A stretch of DNA of 64,000 nucleotides from contig PCDI01000006.1 of NCBI GenBank assembly GCA_002778195.1, positions 1,369,950 to 1,433,949 on the forward strand, written 5' to 3'. Positions 34,101-43,400 of this stretch are shown here, piece after piece. The translations under genes were made by a program, and so were the position numbers. The notes under the pieces are model-generated. The model did not search any database and was not told the DNA's origin. It saw only the letters and a list, made by a program, of their open reading frames with translations. The stretch is from Raffaelea ambrosiae. Its lineage: Eukaryota; Ascomycota; Sordariomycetes; Ophiostomatales; Ophiostomataceae. The stretch's first letter is position 1, and each line of letters starts with the position of its first letter.

Positions 34101-37100
34101 CAGCAGAAGGGCACGGCGCCACGAGTTGCTCTGGCCGGCAATCAGGTTCAGCCAGTCGTCGACCGGCGGCAGCGGCGCGTTCTCCGCGTAGGCAATGCGG
34201 TAGATGTTCTTGTGCTCGTCGTACGACTCGGACACGCTCTCCAGGTCGACGGGGACCTCGCTGTCGGTCACCTTGCCGCCAAAGTACTCAATGGACGGGA
34301 TGGCGGAGGCGTCGCCGTCGTACTCGTCCTTGGTCAGACCAGCAATGTGCGACTTGTGGATGTTGTCGAGGATGTCCTTGATGGGCTCGTCCAGGACCTT
34401 GGAGTACTTGACCGCGACGGGGCCCTGCAAAATACAGGTACGGCCGACATCCTGGTCGATGACGGCCTCGAGGTCCTCGGACTGCCAGAGCGAGTCCTTC
34501 TTGAAGAAGTTCTCAAAGTTCTCGTCCAGGGCCGGCACGAAGGTGACCGGCTTCTGGCCGCGACGCTGGCACAGCATGATAAAGTGCTGGACATCCTGAG
34601 CGTTGATGATCTGCTTGTCGGCCTCGGGGTAGTGGGACAGGATCTGCTCCACGGCCGAGAAGGGCTCGTCCAGGTCGGCGTAGTTTTGCAGACGGGACGG
34701 CTTGTCGGGGTCTTCGATGAAGCGCTCCTCGACACGGTGGATGAAGTCGCCGGTCAGCTTGGCAAAGGACTGGTCAATCCAGCGCTTCTCGTGCTTGACG
34801 TAGAGCAGCTCGACCATGCGGCGGACGACCTCGCCGTAGGTCATGTCCTCCAGGTCGACGGACTCGCCGGCCTTGTTGCGGCCGAACCAGACCTTCTGGA
34901 AGTCGTCGTTGAGCTTCTTGATAATGTATTCGCGGTTCTTCTTGAGCTCGACGATGCGCTTCTCCTTGGGCAGGCTGAAGATCTTCTGGTCCATCTCGGC
35001 CCAGAAGCGGACACCGCGGGTGGCCAGCTTGTGGATCGGCTCGCCCATCTCCGAGCGCACAGTGATGACGCCGCCGGCCGGACCCTTGTAGGTCTTCTCC
35101 CAGGCGGCGTCGTCGAGGCCCTCGGCGTCGATGATGGCCTGCTTCGCGTTCTTGCTGGTGTGGGCCTCCTTCGACACCATCATGCGGCTGCCAAATAGAC
35201 AGCCGTCAAAGGGCATGGGCGGGTAGCCGTACTTCTTGGACCACTCGCCCGTGATGTAGGGGTAGGTGTCCTCGGCACCGCCGAAACCACTGCCGGCAAC
35301 GAGGACGATGTTGTCGTAGCGGCGAATGCGGCCGTACATCTGCAGGATGGGCTGGTGGAAGTCCTCAAAGGAGTGGTGGCCACCGCCACGGCCGCCCGTC
35401 CACTGCAGGATGACAGGGAACTTGGGGTTGGCCTTGGCAATGTTGATGACGGCCTGGATGGCGTCGCTGGAGCCCGGCTTGAAGGCAATGTGCTTGAGGC
35501 CCAGGGTCTCGATGTACTCCTGGGCCACCTCGATCGAGGGCACGCCGGCGCCAATGGTGAGACCCTCAATGGGCACGCCCTCGGCACGCAGACGGCCAAT
35601 CAGGGGGATCTGCCAGGCCATGGCGCGCGGGTTCACGTAGATCAGGTTGATGGTGATGCCGCGGCCGGCGGGGATGGCGGCCTCGATCTTGCGCAGCGCC
35701 TGGGTCATGGTCTTGGCGCTGTAGTAGCCGCCGCCGCCGAGCTCGATGTGGTAGCCGGCGTTCATGGTGGCGGCGACAAAGTCCCAGTTGACCGTGGTCG
35801 GGGTCATGCCGGCCACCATGACGGGCGGGACGCCGAGCAGCCGGCTCATCTTGGTGTCGACAAAGGTCTGGCCGCTCTTGGTCTTGACCAGGCGCGGGCC
35901 GTGCTCCTTGAGCCAGTCGACGGCATACTTGACGGCGTTCTCCTCGTCGCGGTCAAAGAGCTCGGGCTTGTAGCCGACCTCGCCGACGGTGCCGCTGACG
36001 GTGCCGGCCAGGATGACGCGGACGCCGGTGCCCTCCTTGTTGCGGCTGGTGAGGATGCCGAGGCCGGAGATGCCGCCGGGGCCGAAGTCGAGGACGTGGG
36101 TGGCGCCGGGGAAGGCGGTGGCCGTCTCCCAGTGGACGGGGTCGCGCGTGATGAGGCGGACGAGGGTGGGCACGATGTTGCCGCGGACGGACTCGCGCAG
36201 GTCGTTGCCGGTGTTGGTGTCGAAGACGGCGATGCCCAGGTTCTTAGCGTCGATGTGGATGCCGCTGAGGTCTTCGTCGATGAGGGCGGTGGCCTGGTGG
36301 AGGTACTGGCTGTGGAAGGGGGCGGTGATGGGCAGGAAGCGGTTGACGAAGCGGACCTTGCGCTCGGTGTAGGGGATGCGGTTCTGCTCGAGGCCGGTCG
36401 GGGCCTTGACCTTGCGCAGCTGCAGGTTGAGGCCGTACAGCGAGATGGGCGGGCCGGTGACGACCATGTTGCGCGGGCTGTTGACGAGCGAGATGGAGAT
36501 GTGGCGGTCGGGCGGCAGGTACTGGTTGGTGGCGTCGATGTGCTTCTGGACCTGGGCCTGGGAGAGGTCGCGGATGCTCAGCATGGGCGTCGGCTCGCCC
36601 TCGCCGTTGTCGATGGAGTCCTGCAGCACGGAGGGCGTGAGCGAGGTGCGCGGGAAGGTCTGCTGGCTGCGGGCGCCGATCCAGAAGAGGATGGTGATGG
36701 CCGACTTGGCCAGCGCGCCGAACGACTCCCACGAGTCGGCGGCGGCGGTCACGGCAGCGAGCACTATGCCCTGCGAGTGGCCGGTGCTGCCGCGTATCCG
36801 GTCGCGCAGCAGGCCGGGGTGGATGCCGAGGACCTTGCACGTGACCACGTAGTGGGCGAGCTGGACGAGCCCGATGAGCGGGAAGCTGACGGGGGCCGAG
36901 ACGAGGTAGTCGACGTCGGGGGTGGTCTCGGGCCGGCGCAGCCAGGTCATGACGTCGAGGCCCTTGGCGAAGAGCTTGTCGGCGCTGGGGTGCTTGGCCA
37001 GGCTCTGCAGCAGGTCGGCGGCGCCGGCGATGAGGTCGCCGACCAGCGACGGGTACGTCTCGAAGAGCTCGCGCAGCTCCTCAAAGTACTCCTCGATGTT

Positions 37101-37631
37101 GCCCTGGCCGCCGAAGATGCTGTACAGCTTGGCCGAGCCGTCCTCGACGGCCCGGAACAGCGCCGACATGTGCGGCCGGATGGTGCGGTTGGCCACGGAG
37201 CGCGCCGCGTAGTAGCTGCGGACCACGGCCAGCTTCTTGGCGTCGATGCCCGGCAGCGCGGCCGTCAGCACGTGCACCTCGTTGCCGCGCAGGTACGCGC
37301 GCTCGAACTCGTTGAGGATCAGCTTGAGCACCTCCTCGTACGAGCCCAGCGAGTCGTCCTCGCCCTCCTCGACCTCGTTGGCGATGAAGCCCATGTAGCG
37401 CGCCAGCAGCTCCGCCACCGACGACGGCTCGTCATCCTGGGCGAGGTCGTCCGTGGGTTCTGGTAAGCTGGCGGCGAAGCGCTCCTTGAGCTGCGTGGCG
37501 TGGAAGTGCAGGCTGGTGGGCACCAGGAAGGACGTCTCCAGCGAGCCGTGGGAGATGGTGAGCGGCCGGAGCGAGGAGGAGGTCCGCGGCGTGGACACGC
37601 CCGTCTGCGGGCCGGTGCCGGTGCCGTACAT
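31155..37631 (-). CDS. fas1: Fatty acid synthase subunit beta
   Basis: Exons 37631-32438 and 32365-31155 on the minus strand, 2134 residues. The 72-nt intron (donor GTAAGT, acceptor GATTAG) has no in-frame stop; removing it restores LMETYGFAITNIVRNNPKE. The chosen start gives MYGTGTGPQTG, the usual fungal N-terminus; the frame is open upstream but reads as leader, with a possible 5' UTR intron (37795-37705). Domains in order: acetyltransferase (GHSQG, Ser286), enoyl reductase (GGGGYYSAKT, about 630), dehydratase hot-dog region (GDYNPIHV, about 1590) and malonyl/palmitoyl transferase (GHSLG, Ser1838). With the alpha subunit it forms the cytosolic alpha6-beta6 synthase that makes palmitoyl/stearoyl-CoA. 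Unusual: a C-terminal tail of about 40 residues rich in NGTNGVNG repeats. Symbol follows yeast usage. Confidence 0.96.
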   Translation of the reverse strand: MYGTGTGPQTGVSTPRTSSSLRPLTISHGSLETSFLVPTSLHFHATQLKERFAASLPEPTDDLAQDDEPSSVAELLARYMGFIANEVEEGEDDSLGSYEEVLKLILNEFERAYLRGNEVHVLTAALPGIDAKKLAVVRSYYAARSVANRTIRPHMSALFRAVEDGSAKLYSIFGGQGNIEEYFEELRELFETYPSLVGDLIAGAADLLQSLAKHPSADKLFAKGLDVMTWLRRPETTPDVDYLVSAPVSFPLIGLVQLAHYVVTCKVLGIHPGLLRDRIRGSTGHSQGIVLAAVTAAADSWESFGALAKSAITILFWIGARSQQTFPRTSLTPSVLQDSIDNGEGEPTPMLSIRDLSQAQVQKHIDATNQYLPPDRHISISLVNSPRNMVVTGPPISLYGLNLQLRKVKAPTGLEQNRIPYTERKVRFVNRFLPITAPFHSQYLHQATALIDEDLSGIHIDAKNLGIAVFDTNTGNDLRESVRGNIVPTLVRLITRDPVHWETATAFPGATHVLDFGPGGISGLGILTSRNKEGTGVRVILAGTVSGTVGEVGYKPELFDRDEENAVKYAVDWLKEHGPRLVKTKSGQTFVDTKMSRLLGVPPVMVAGMTPTTVNWDFVAATMNAGYHIELGGGGYYSAKTMTQALRKIEAAIPAGRGITINLIYVNPRAMAWQIPLIGRLRAEGVPIEGLTIGAGVPSIEVAQEYIETLGLKHIAFKPGSSDAIQAVINIAKANPKFPVILQWTGGRGGGHHSFEDFHQPILQMYGRIRRYDNIVLVAGSGFGGAEDTYPYITGEWSKKYGYPPMPFDGCLFGSRMMVSKEAHTSKNAKQAIIDAEGLDDAAWEKTYKGPAGGVITVRSEMGEPIHKLATRGVRFWAEMDQKIFSLPKEKRIVELKKNREYIIKKLNDDFQKVWFGRNKAGESVDLEDMTYGEVVRRMVELLYVKHEKRWIDQSFAKLTGDFIHRVEERFIEDPDKPSRLQNYADLDEPFSAVEQILSHYPEADKQIINAQDVQHFIMLCQRRGQKPVTFVPALDENFENFFKKDSLWQSEDLEAVIDQDVGRTCILQGPVAVKYSKVLDEPIKDILDNIHKSHIAGLTKDEYDGDASAIPSIEYFGGKVTDSEVPVDLESVSESYDEHKNIYRIAYAENAPLPPVDDWLNLIAGQSNSWRRALLLTDVLVQGKKYQTNPMKRVFAPVRGLFVEVRYPNNPDQTEIIVKEQPRQNHYVDVVHVKLTGKNQILVNVIKQSSALGKPVDLPLKFTYHPEAGYAPIHEVMEDRNDRIKEFYWRVWFGNEPLNLNADVTSKFDGGKTIISGEDINDFVHAVGNTGEAFVDRPGRVTFAPMDFAIVVGWKAITKPIFPRTIDGDLLKLVHLSNEFRMLPGAEPLKKGDEVSTTAQINAVINQESGKMVEVCGTITRDGEPVMEVTSQFLYRGEYNDFENTFQRKTETPMQVHLATSKDVAVLRSKQWFLLDDQHDFPLLGQTLTFRLESLVRFKNRTVFSSVETRGQVLLELPTKEVVQVASIEYEAGTSNGNPVIDYLERHGSSIEQPINFENPIPLSGRTPLLLRAPASNDTYARVSGDYNPIHVSRVFANYANLPGTITHGMYSSAAVRSLVETWAAENNIGRVRSFHASLVGMVLPNDDIHVKLQHVGMISGRKIIKVEASNKETEEKVLLAEAEIEQPVTAYVFTGQGSQEQGMGMDLYDSSPVAKDVWDRADKYLMETYGKFCLVCYYSLLFSSSLEQNTDRLGFAITNIVRNNPKELTIHFGGPRGKMIRQNYMTMTFETVMADGSIKSERIFKEISETTPSYTYRSPTGLLSATQFTQPALTLMEKASFEDMKAKGLVPRDSTFAGHSLGEYSALAALADVMPIESLVSVVFYRGLTMQVAVERDESGRSNYSMCAVNPSRISKTFNEEALRFVVSSISEETKWLLEIVNFNIANMQYVCAGDLRALDTLAGVTNFLKVQKIDIDQMKAQLSVEEVKEHLSEIIQACAAETEKKPKPLELQRGFATIPLRGIDVPFHSTFLRSGVKPFRSFLLKKINKTTIDPAKLIGKYIPNVTARPFELTKEYFEDVYRLTNSPRIGNVLANWDKYQDDGAALPADGVDGASEDETNGTNGVNGTNGVNGHNGTNGVNGVNGAHHDEDGLEA

Positions 37632-37704
37632 GGTGGGGAGGGGGGTATCGCGCGCGAAAGAGAGAGAGAGAGAGGGAGGGGAAGGAAGTGGTGAGGAGAC
37701 GAAG

Positions 37705-37795
37705 CTGGGCATGGTTAGCTGGAAAGATCGACAGGAGAAGAAAAGGGAGACATTGGGCCAGGCAAGAGCCGCAGAGCTCAAGACAGCAAGCTTAC
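37705..37795 (-). other. possible 5' UTR intron of FAS beta
   Basis: On the minus strand a GTAAGC donor (37795) is followed by a GCTAAC branch point and a CAG acceptor (37705), 91 nt in all, some 75 bases upstream of the FAS beta ATG. Inferred from splice signals only. Confidence 0.35.
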
Positions 37796-39600
37796 ATGAA
37801 GACTCCTGCTCAGCAAAGAGGGAGCGTGGATGCAGAGACGACGGGAGAGCGCAGGCAACGGAGAATGCCAGCTGCCAGAAGACCAGGACAGAAAAAAGAA
37901 AACAAAAAGTGAAGCTGCCCACAGCTCGAGAGCTCTTGTTGATCTTTATGGAAGATCGTGAAGCTGGGGAGACGATAAGCAGGACCGAGGCGACGTGGCT
38001 TGATCAATCGCACTCGAGGATGAGAAAGACGCAAGAGAGAAAGACCGCGGGAAAGGAGTGATCACAGGAATAGAGACGAGGGCGGGCAGAGAGAGAAAGA
38101 CTGGGGATGTTCGGGATGTGTTTTTTTCTTGGTTCCTGTGTTTGGCCCGTTTTGGCCCCTTTGTGGCGGCTTCGGGTGGATGGCAGAAAATTGCGGCAGA
38201 GAATGCTATGTAACTACGTAGCTGTCCAGCGTGGGCAGTAGCTTCGTCCCAACAGCATTAAAAAAAAATTCATACCAATGACCGAGCGGTCAAATGAGAG
38301 GGCGGGAAAAAAGCGACGTAAGGGTGGGCTGGCAAGACAGGGCCAACAAGGGAAGCTGCGACCGACCAAAGTAGCCCGCGTTTGTTGGGGGAACAAACAA
38401 GACGCCCAAAATCAGCAAAAAAATTAACACTACGAGCCAGGAAAAAAAAAAAAAAGCTGCCGTTAGCGCCTGCGACAGCCCAGTGCCTGCAGGTCGGCAC
38501 GGCAGCGAAAGGGGCGTCCTTCTGGGCTACCACCCCTGTCACTGTCGCAATGGCCGGGTACCGAACCCAGCCAGCAGACGGTGGTACTGGCAAGTTGGGG
38601 CGACCCCACTCAACGACGGGGGCAAGTACAGGTACCAGCCAAAGGCGGTGAGCGGGCGGTAGGAAGGAGCCACCGACACTCCGTACAAAGGCAGGCTGGT
38701 CGTGTGCGCGGTGTCTCGTCGGTTTGTGTGCGAATTTAATTGCTGCCTGCCTCAACATCTCGTGCGTGCGCCACAGAGCCTTTTCCCCCCGACAATCTTC
38801 CAGAGGACAAGTGTTCCTTCTATTTGTTGAGCGTGCGCAAGGCACACAGATGATTCACAAATTCGGGCATTAGTACGCGGGGAATGGCTGCCAATGGCCA
38901 CAAAAGGACCTCTGTGTTCAGTAATACCCCATGTCTCACCACGTTTGGGGTTGAGGGGAAGCCTTTTGCACATTGGGGCGGCGTCTTTTCTCATTGGCGA
39001 TGCTTGCCCTGTCTGCGTCTGTCTGCGCGGTCTTGGCAAAGCCGGCTGGTCCTGGCCGACAGCAAGGCGACGTCCCCGACACGGCTGCCCACCGGTTCGG
39101 CGCCGGAGCTGCAGCACGATGGAGTCTGCGGTCGTCGGCTGGGAGCACGGCTGGGCGGTGAAGCTGAACATAGATTAGGCAGTCTTATCGTTGTGCAGGG
39201 GATGAACTCGCGCAACTGTTGACCATATTGGACCATACATGCAAGTACTGGTACTTCCGGATCGCCCAGGCACCGCTGTGGCTGCTTGGCCCGAGCGCCG
39301 GCTCCACTGTCGATTTCCAGCAACCCACGCGGCAAAGCACTGTAATTACACTGGAGACGAGACATTACGCCTTGCCCCGACGACGGCACGCTGGTCTCGA
39401 AGGAGGGCGCGCAATGTCTTTAGAGTTCTGTCATGGCACGCACGGGTGACCCATTCCCAAACCCCCTTTGTCGCTTCCTTTCTTTGCTGCTGCTCCTGCC
39501 CCCCTTGACCTGGCGCTCTCGCCTTACACAAGCCTCGCTTCCCAATGGAGCAACGGCATTTCAAAACCTGCCTGTCGATCGCGCCTGCCCTGCCGACCCT

Positions 39601-39611
39601 TTATCTTATCG
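39601..39611 (-). promoter_or_regulatory. tandem GATA-factor motifs
   Basis: On the minus strand CGATAAGATAA contains two overlapping HGATAR sites, the kind bound by AreA/NIT2 or SreA-type GATA factors. It lies about 860 bases upstream of FAS alpha. The function is inferred. Confidence 0.3.
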
Positions 39612-39635
39612 TACCTTACAGCGCTGCGGGCCCAG

Positions 39636-39640
39636 CCAAT
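39636..39640 (+). promoter_or_regulatory. CCAAT box
   Basis: CCAAT in the context CAGCCAATCACGG, a good match to the Hap/CBC (CCAAT-binding complex) consensus, 25 bases from the GATA pair and about 830 bases upstream of FAS alpha. Confidence 0.35.
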
Positions 39641-40468
39641 CACGGCCCTGCTGAGTGCCATTTGGCCAGCTCAACGTTCCCTGTGGGGTCACTGCCGCAG
39701 ACCGCGCTAGTCTGTATATGGTTTAGAGTGGTCATTTTGGTTGGGAAGCACTGTGGCAGCTTCAACAGAAGGCAAGCGCAACCCGTCAATGCAGTCTATT
39801 TTATGAAATCTCTTTGGGGGTGTATTTTGGGGCGTATTATTATTTTTTTTTCTGCCGCTTCGTTCTCAATTCACCCCTTCTCTCCATGCTGGCCCCGATT
39901 TTTTTGGTGACCTTTTCCTCCCTTCCGACTTGTTTTCTGTCTGCATTGTCGCCTCCCACCATCGCCAACATCTGGACCCTGTTCTTCCTTGTCTCTACGT
40001 GTGCTGGGCTGTCTAGATTACTATTCTTGCGTTCCCAACACGGACTGCCTTTCCTTCCGTCTGACCGACTGGCAGCTTCCTTCACACACTCTCTCTCTTT
40101 TGCTCGGTTGGCTTCCTCATCCCAACTGACGACCTCTTTTTTTTCGCTTGCTTTCTCAGCATCCCTTCCCATCGCTTTTGTATAGTTGCAGCGTGCACGC
40201 GAGCTTCCCTCCTTTTCTCGCTGCGCTGTTCTGTACTCTTGTGTTCCCTGTCTCCTCACTCCGTTCTTGCATAAACACGAAGCCCTCGTCTTCCAAAGAT
40301 ACCCAAGCTCTTTCTCGAGCTTCGTTCGGGCCCTCCCTCTCCTCCACCTGTCGACCGAAGTCAGCTTGCGGATGATCTCAGCTGTCTGAGCTTTCCGCCG
40401 CCTGACCAGCTCCTTTTTTTTTTTACTCTTCTCTCCCGAAATCCTCTTTCGCCTGGACATCCGCCACC

Positions 40469-43400
40469 ATGCGTCCCGAAATCGAGCAGGAGCTCTCCCA
40501 CACTCTGCTGGTGGAGCTGCTGGCCTACCAGTTTGCTTCGCCGGTGCGATGGATCGAGACACAGGACGTCTTCCTGGCCGAGAAGACGGCGGAGCGCATC
40601 GTCGAGATTGGCCCTGCCGACACGCTCGGTGTCATGGCCAAGAGAACGCTCGCCTCAAAATACGAAGCTTATGATGCTGCAAAATCGGTCCAGAGACAGA
40701 TTCTCTGCTACAACAAGGACGCCAAGGAGATCTACTACGACGTCGACCCCATCGAGGAGGAGCCCGAGCCAACACCGGAGGCATCCAGCGCTGCTCCCGC
40801 TGCGGCCGGCGGTGCTGCTCCTGCAGCTGCTGCTGCTCCTGCGGCCGCCGCACCACCGCCGCCAAGCGCGGGCCCGGCTGCCCAGGTGCCGGATGCGCCC
40901 GTGCAGGCGCTGGATATTGTGCGCGCTCTGATTGCGCAGAAGCTGAAGAAGCCTCTGCTCGAGGTGCCTCTCAGCAAGGCCGTGAAGGACCTTGTCGGTG
41001 GTAAGTGGAAATGATTGGGGCGTTTTTTGTATTCCTTCTGTCACTTGTGCTATTATTTCACGTTTTGTGTGGATGACAGCATGAGCTCGACCGCACGAGT
41101 CCAGAGATCTTCGGCTTCATCCCAGTCCGTTTCATAGCCGCTAACTCGCTCTCCCCACAGGAAAATCAACGCTCCAGAACGAAATCCTCGGTGACCTCGG
41201 CAAGGAGTTTGGCTCGACGCCCGACAAGCCAGAAGACACGCCCCTCGACGAGCTCGGCGCGGCCATGCAGGCCACGTTCGACGGCAACCTCGGCAAGCAG
41301 TCGCAGAGCCTGATTGCGCGGCTCATCTCGTCCAAGATGCCCGGCGGCTTCAACATCACGGCGGCGCGCAAATACCTCGAGACGCGCTGGGGGCTCGGCT
41401 CCGGCCGCCAGGACGGCGTGCTGCTGCTGGCGATTACCATGGAGCCGGCGGCCCGTCTCGGGTCCGAGGCGGATGGCAAGGCGTTCCTCGACGACGTCAC
41501 GCAGAAGTACGCGGCCAACGCGGGCGTCAGCCTGTCGGTGGCGTCGGCGGCAGACAGCGGGGCGGGCGGCGGCGGCGGGATGATGATGGACCCGGCGGCG
41601 ATCGACGCGCTGACCAAGGACCAGCGGGCGCTCTTCAAGCAGCAGCTGGAGCTGCTGGCGCGCTACCTCAAGATGGACCTGCGGGCGGGCGACAAGGCGT
41701 TCCAGACGTCGCAGGAGTCGGCCAAGGTGCTGCAGGACCAGCTGGACCTGTGGGCGGCGGAGCACGGCGACTTCTACGCGGCGGGCATCGAGCCGGTGTT
41801 CAGCCCGCTCAAGGCGCGGGTGTACGACTCGTCGTGGAACTGGGCGCGGCAGGACGCGCTCAGCATGTACTACGACATCATCTTTGGGCGTCTGCAGGCG
41901 GTGGACCGCGAGATCGTCAGCCAGTGCATCCGCATCATGAACCGGTCGAACCCGACGCTGCTCGAGTTCATGCAGTACCACATCGACAACTGCCCGACGG
42001 AGCGCGGCGAGACGTACCAGCTGGCCAAGGAGCTGGGCGCGCAGCTGATTGAGAACTGCAAGGAGGTGCTCCACGCGGCGCCGGTGTACAAGGACGTGGC
42101 GGTGCCGACGGGCCCGCGCACGACGGTGGACAACCGCGGCAACCTCAACTACGCGGAGGTGCCGCGGGCCAGCTGCCGCAAGCTGGAGCACTACGTGCAG
42201 CAGATGGCGGCGGGCGGCAAGATCACGGAGTACGGCACGCGGGCCAAGGTGCAGACGGGGCTGTCGCGGCTGTACAAGCTGATGAAGCAGCAGCACAAGA
42301 TCTCCAAGACGTCGCAGCTCGAGTTCAAGAACCTGTACGGCGAGGTGCTGCGCTCGCTGGAGATGAACGAGAGCCAGATCATCTCGGCCAACGGCGCGGC
42401 CAAGAAGTCGCTGGGCGCCAGCAAGCCCGGCGGCACGCCCAAGGCCAAGGTGGACACCATCCCGTTCCTGCACCTGCGCAGCCAGTCGCTGAGCGGCTGG
42501 GACTACAACAAGAAGCTGACGGGCCTGTACCTGGACTGCCTGCGCGAGGCGGCGGCGTCGGGCGTCAGCTTCCAGGGCAAGTACGTGCTGATGACGGGCG
42601 CCGGCGCCGGCTCGATCGGCGCCGAGGTGCTGCAGGGCCTGATCAGCGGCGGCGCGCACGTGGTGGTGACCACGAGCCGCTTCTCGCGCGAGGTCACCGA
42701 GTACTACCAGGCCATGTACGCGCGCTACGGCTCGCGCGAGTCGCAGCTGGTGGTGGTGCCCTTCAACCAGGGCAGCCGCCAGGACGTCGAGGCGCTCGTG
42801 GCCTACATCTACGACACCAAGGCCGGCCTCGGCTGGGACCTCGACTACATTGTGCCGTTTGCCGCCATCTCCGAGAACGGCCGCCAGATCGACGGCATCG
42901 ACTCCAAGTCGGAGCTGGCCCACCGCATCATGCTGACCAACCTGATCCGCATGCTGGGCGCCGTCAAGGCCGAGAAGGCCGAGCGCGGCTTCATCACGCG
43001 GCCCGCCCAGGTCATCCTGCCGCTGTCGCCCAACCACGGCACCTTTGGCAACGACGGCCTCTACTCCGAGTCCAAGCTCGGCCTGGAGACGCTCTTCAAC
43101 CGCTGGCACGCCGAGGACTGGGCCGACTACCTGTCGGTGTGCGGCGCCGTCATCGGCTGGACGCGCGGCACCGGCCTCATGTCCGGCAACAACATTGTGG
43201 CCGAGGGCGTCGAGCGCTTCGGCGTGCGCACCTTCTCGCAGCAGGAGATGGCCTTCAACCTGCTGGGCCTCATGTCGCCCGCCGTCGTCGACCTGTGCCA
43301 GCATGAGCCCGTCATGGCCGACCTCAACGGCGGCCTGCAGTTCATCCCCAACCTCAACGAGACCATGACGCGCCTGCGCAAGGAGATCACCGAGACCAGC

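Larger units (their letters stand above)
37632..40468. promoter_or_regulatory. shared divergent upstream region of the FAS beta and alpha genes
   Basis: 2.84 kb between the two FAS start codons. The beta side has AG-rich leader sequence and a possible 5' UTR intron. The alpha side has a long pyrimidine-rich leader (39850-40450). A CCAAT box (39636-39640) and a double GATA motif (39601-39611) lie in between. No protein-coding gene was recognised inside. The arrangement allows co-regulation of the two subunits. Confidence 0.7.
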
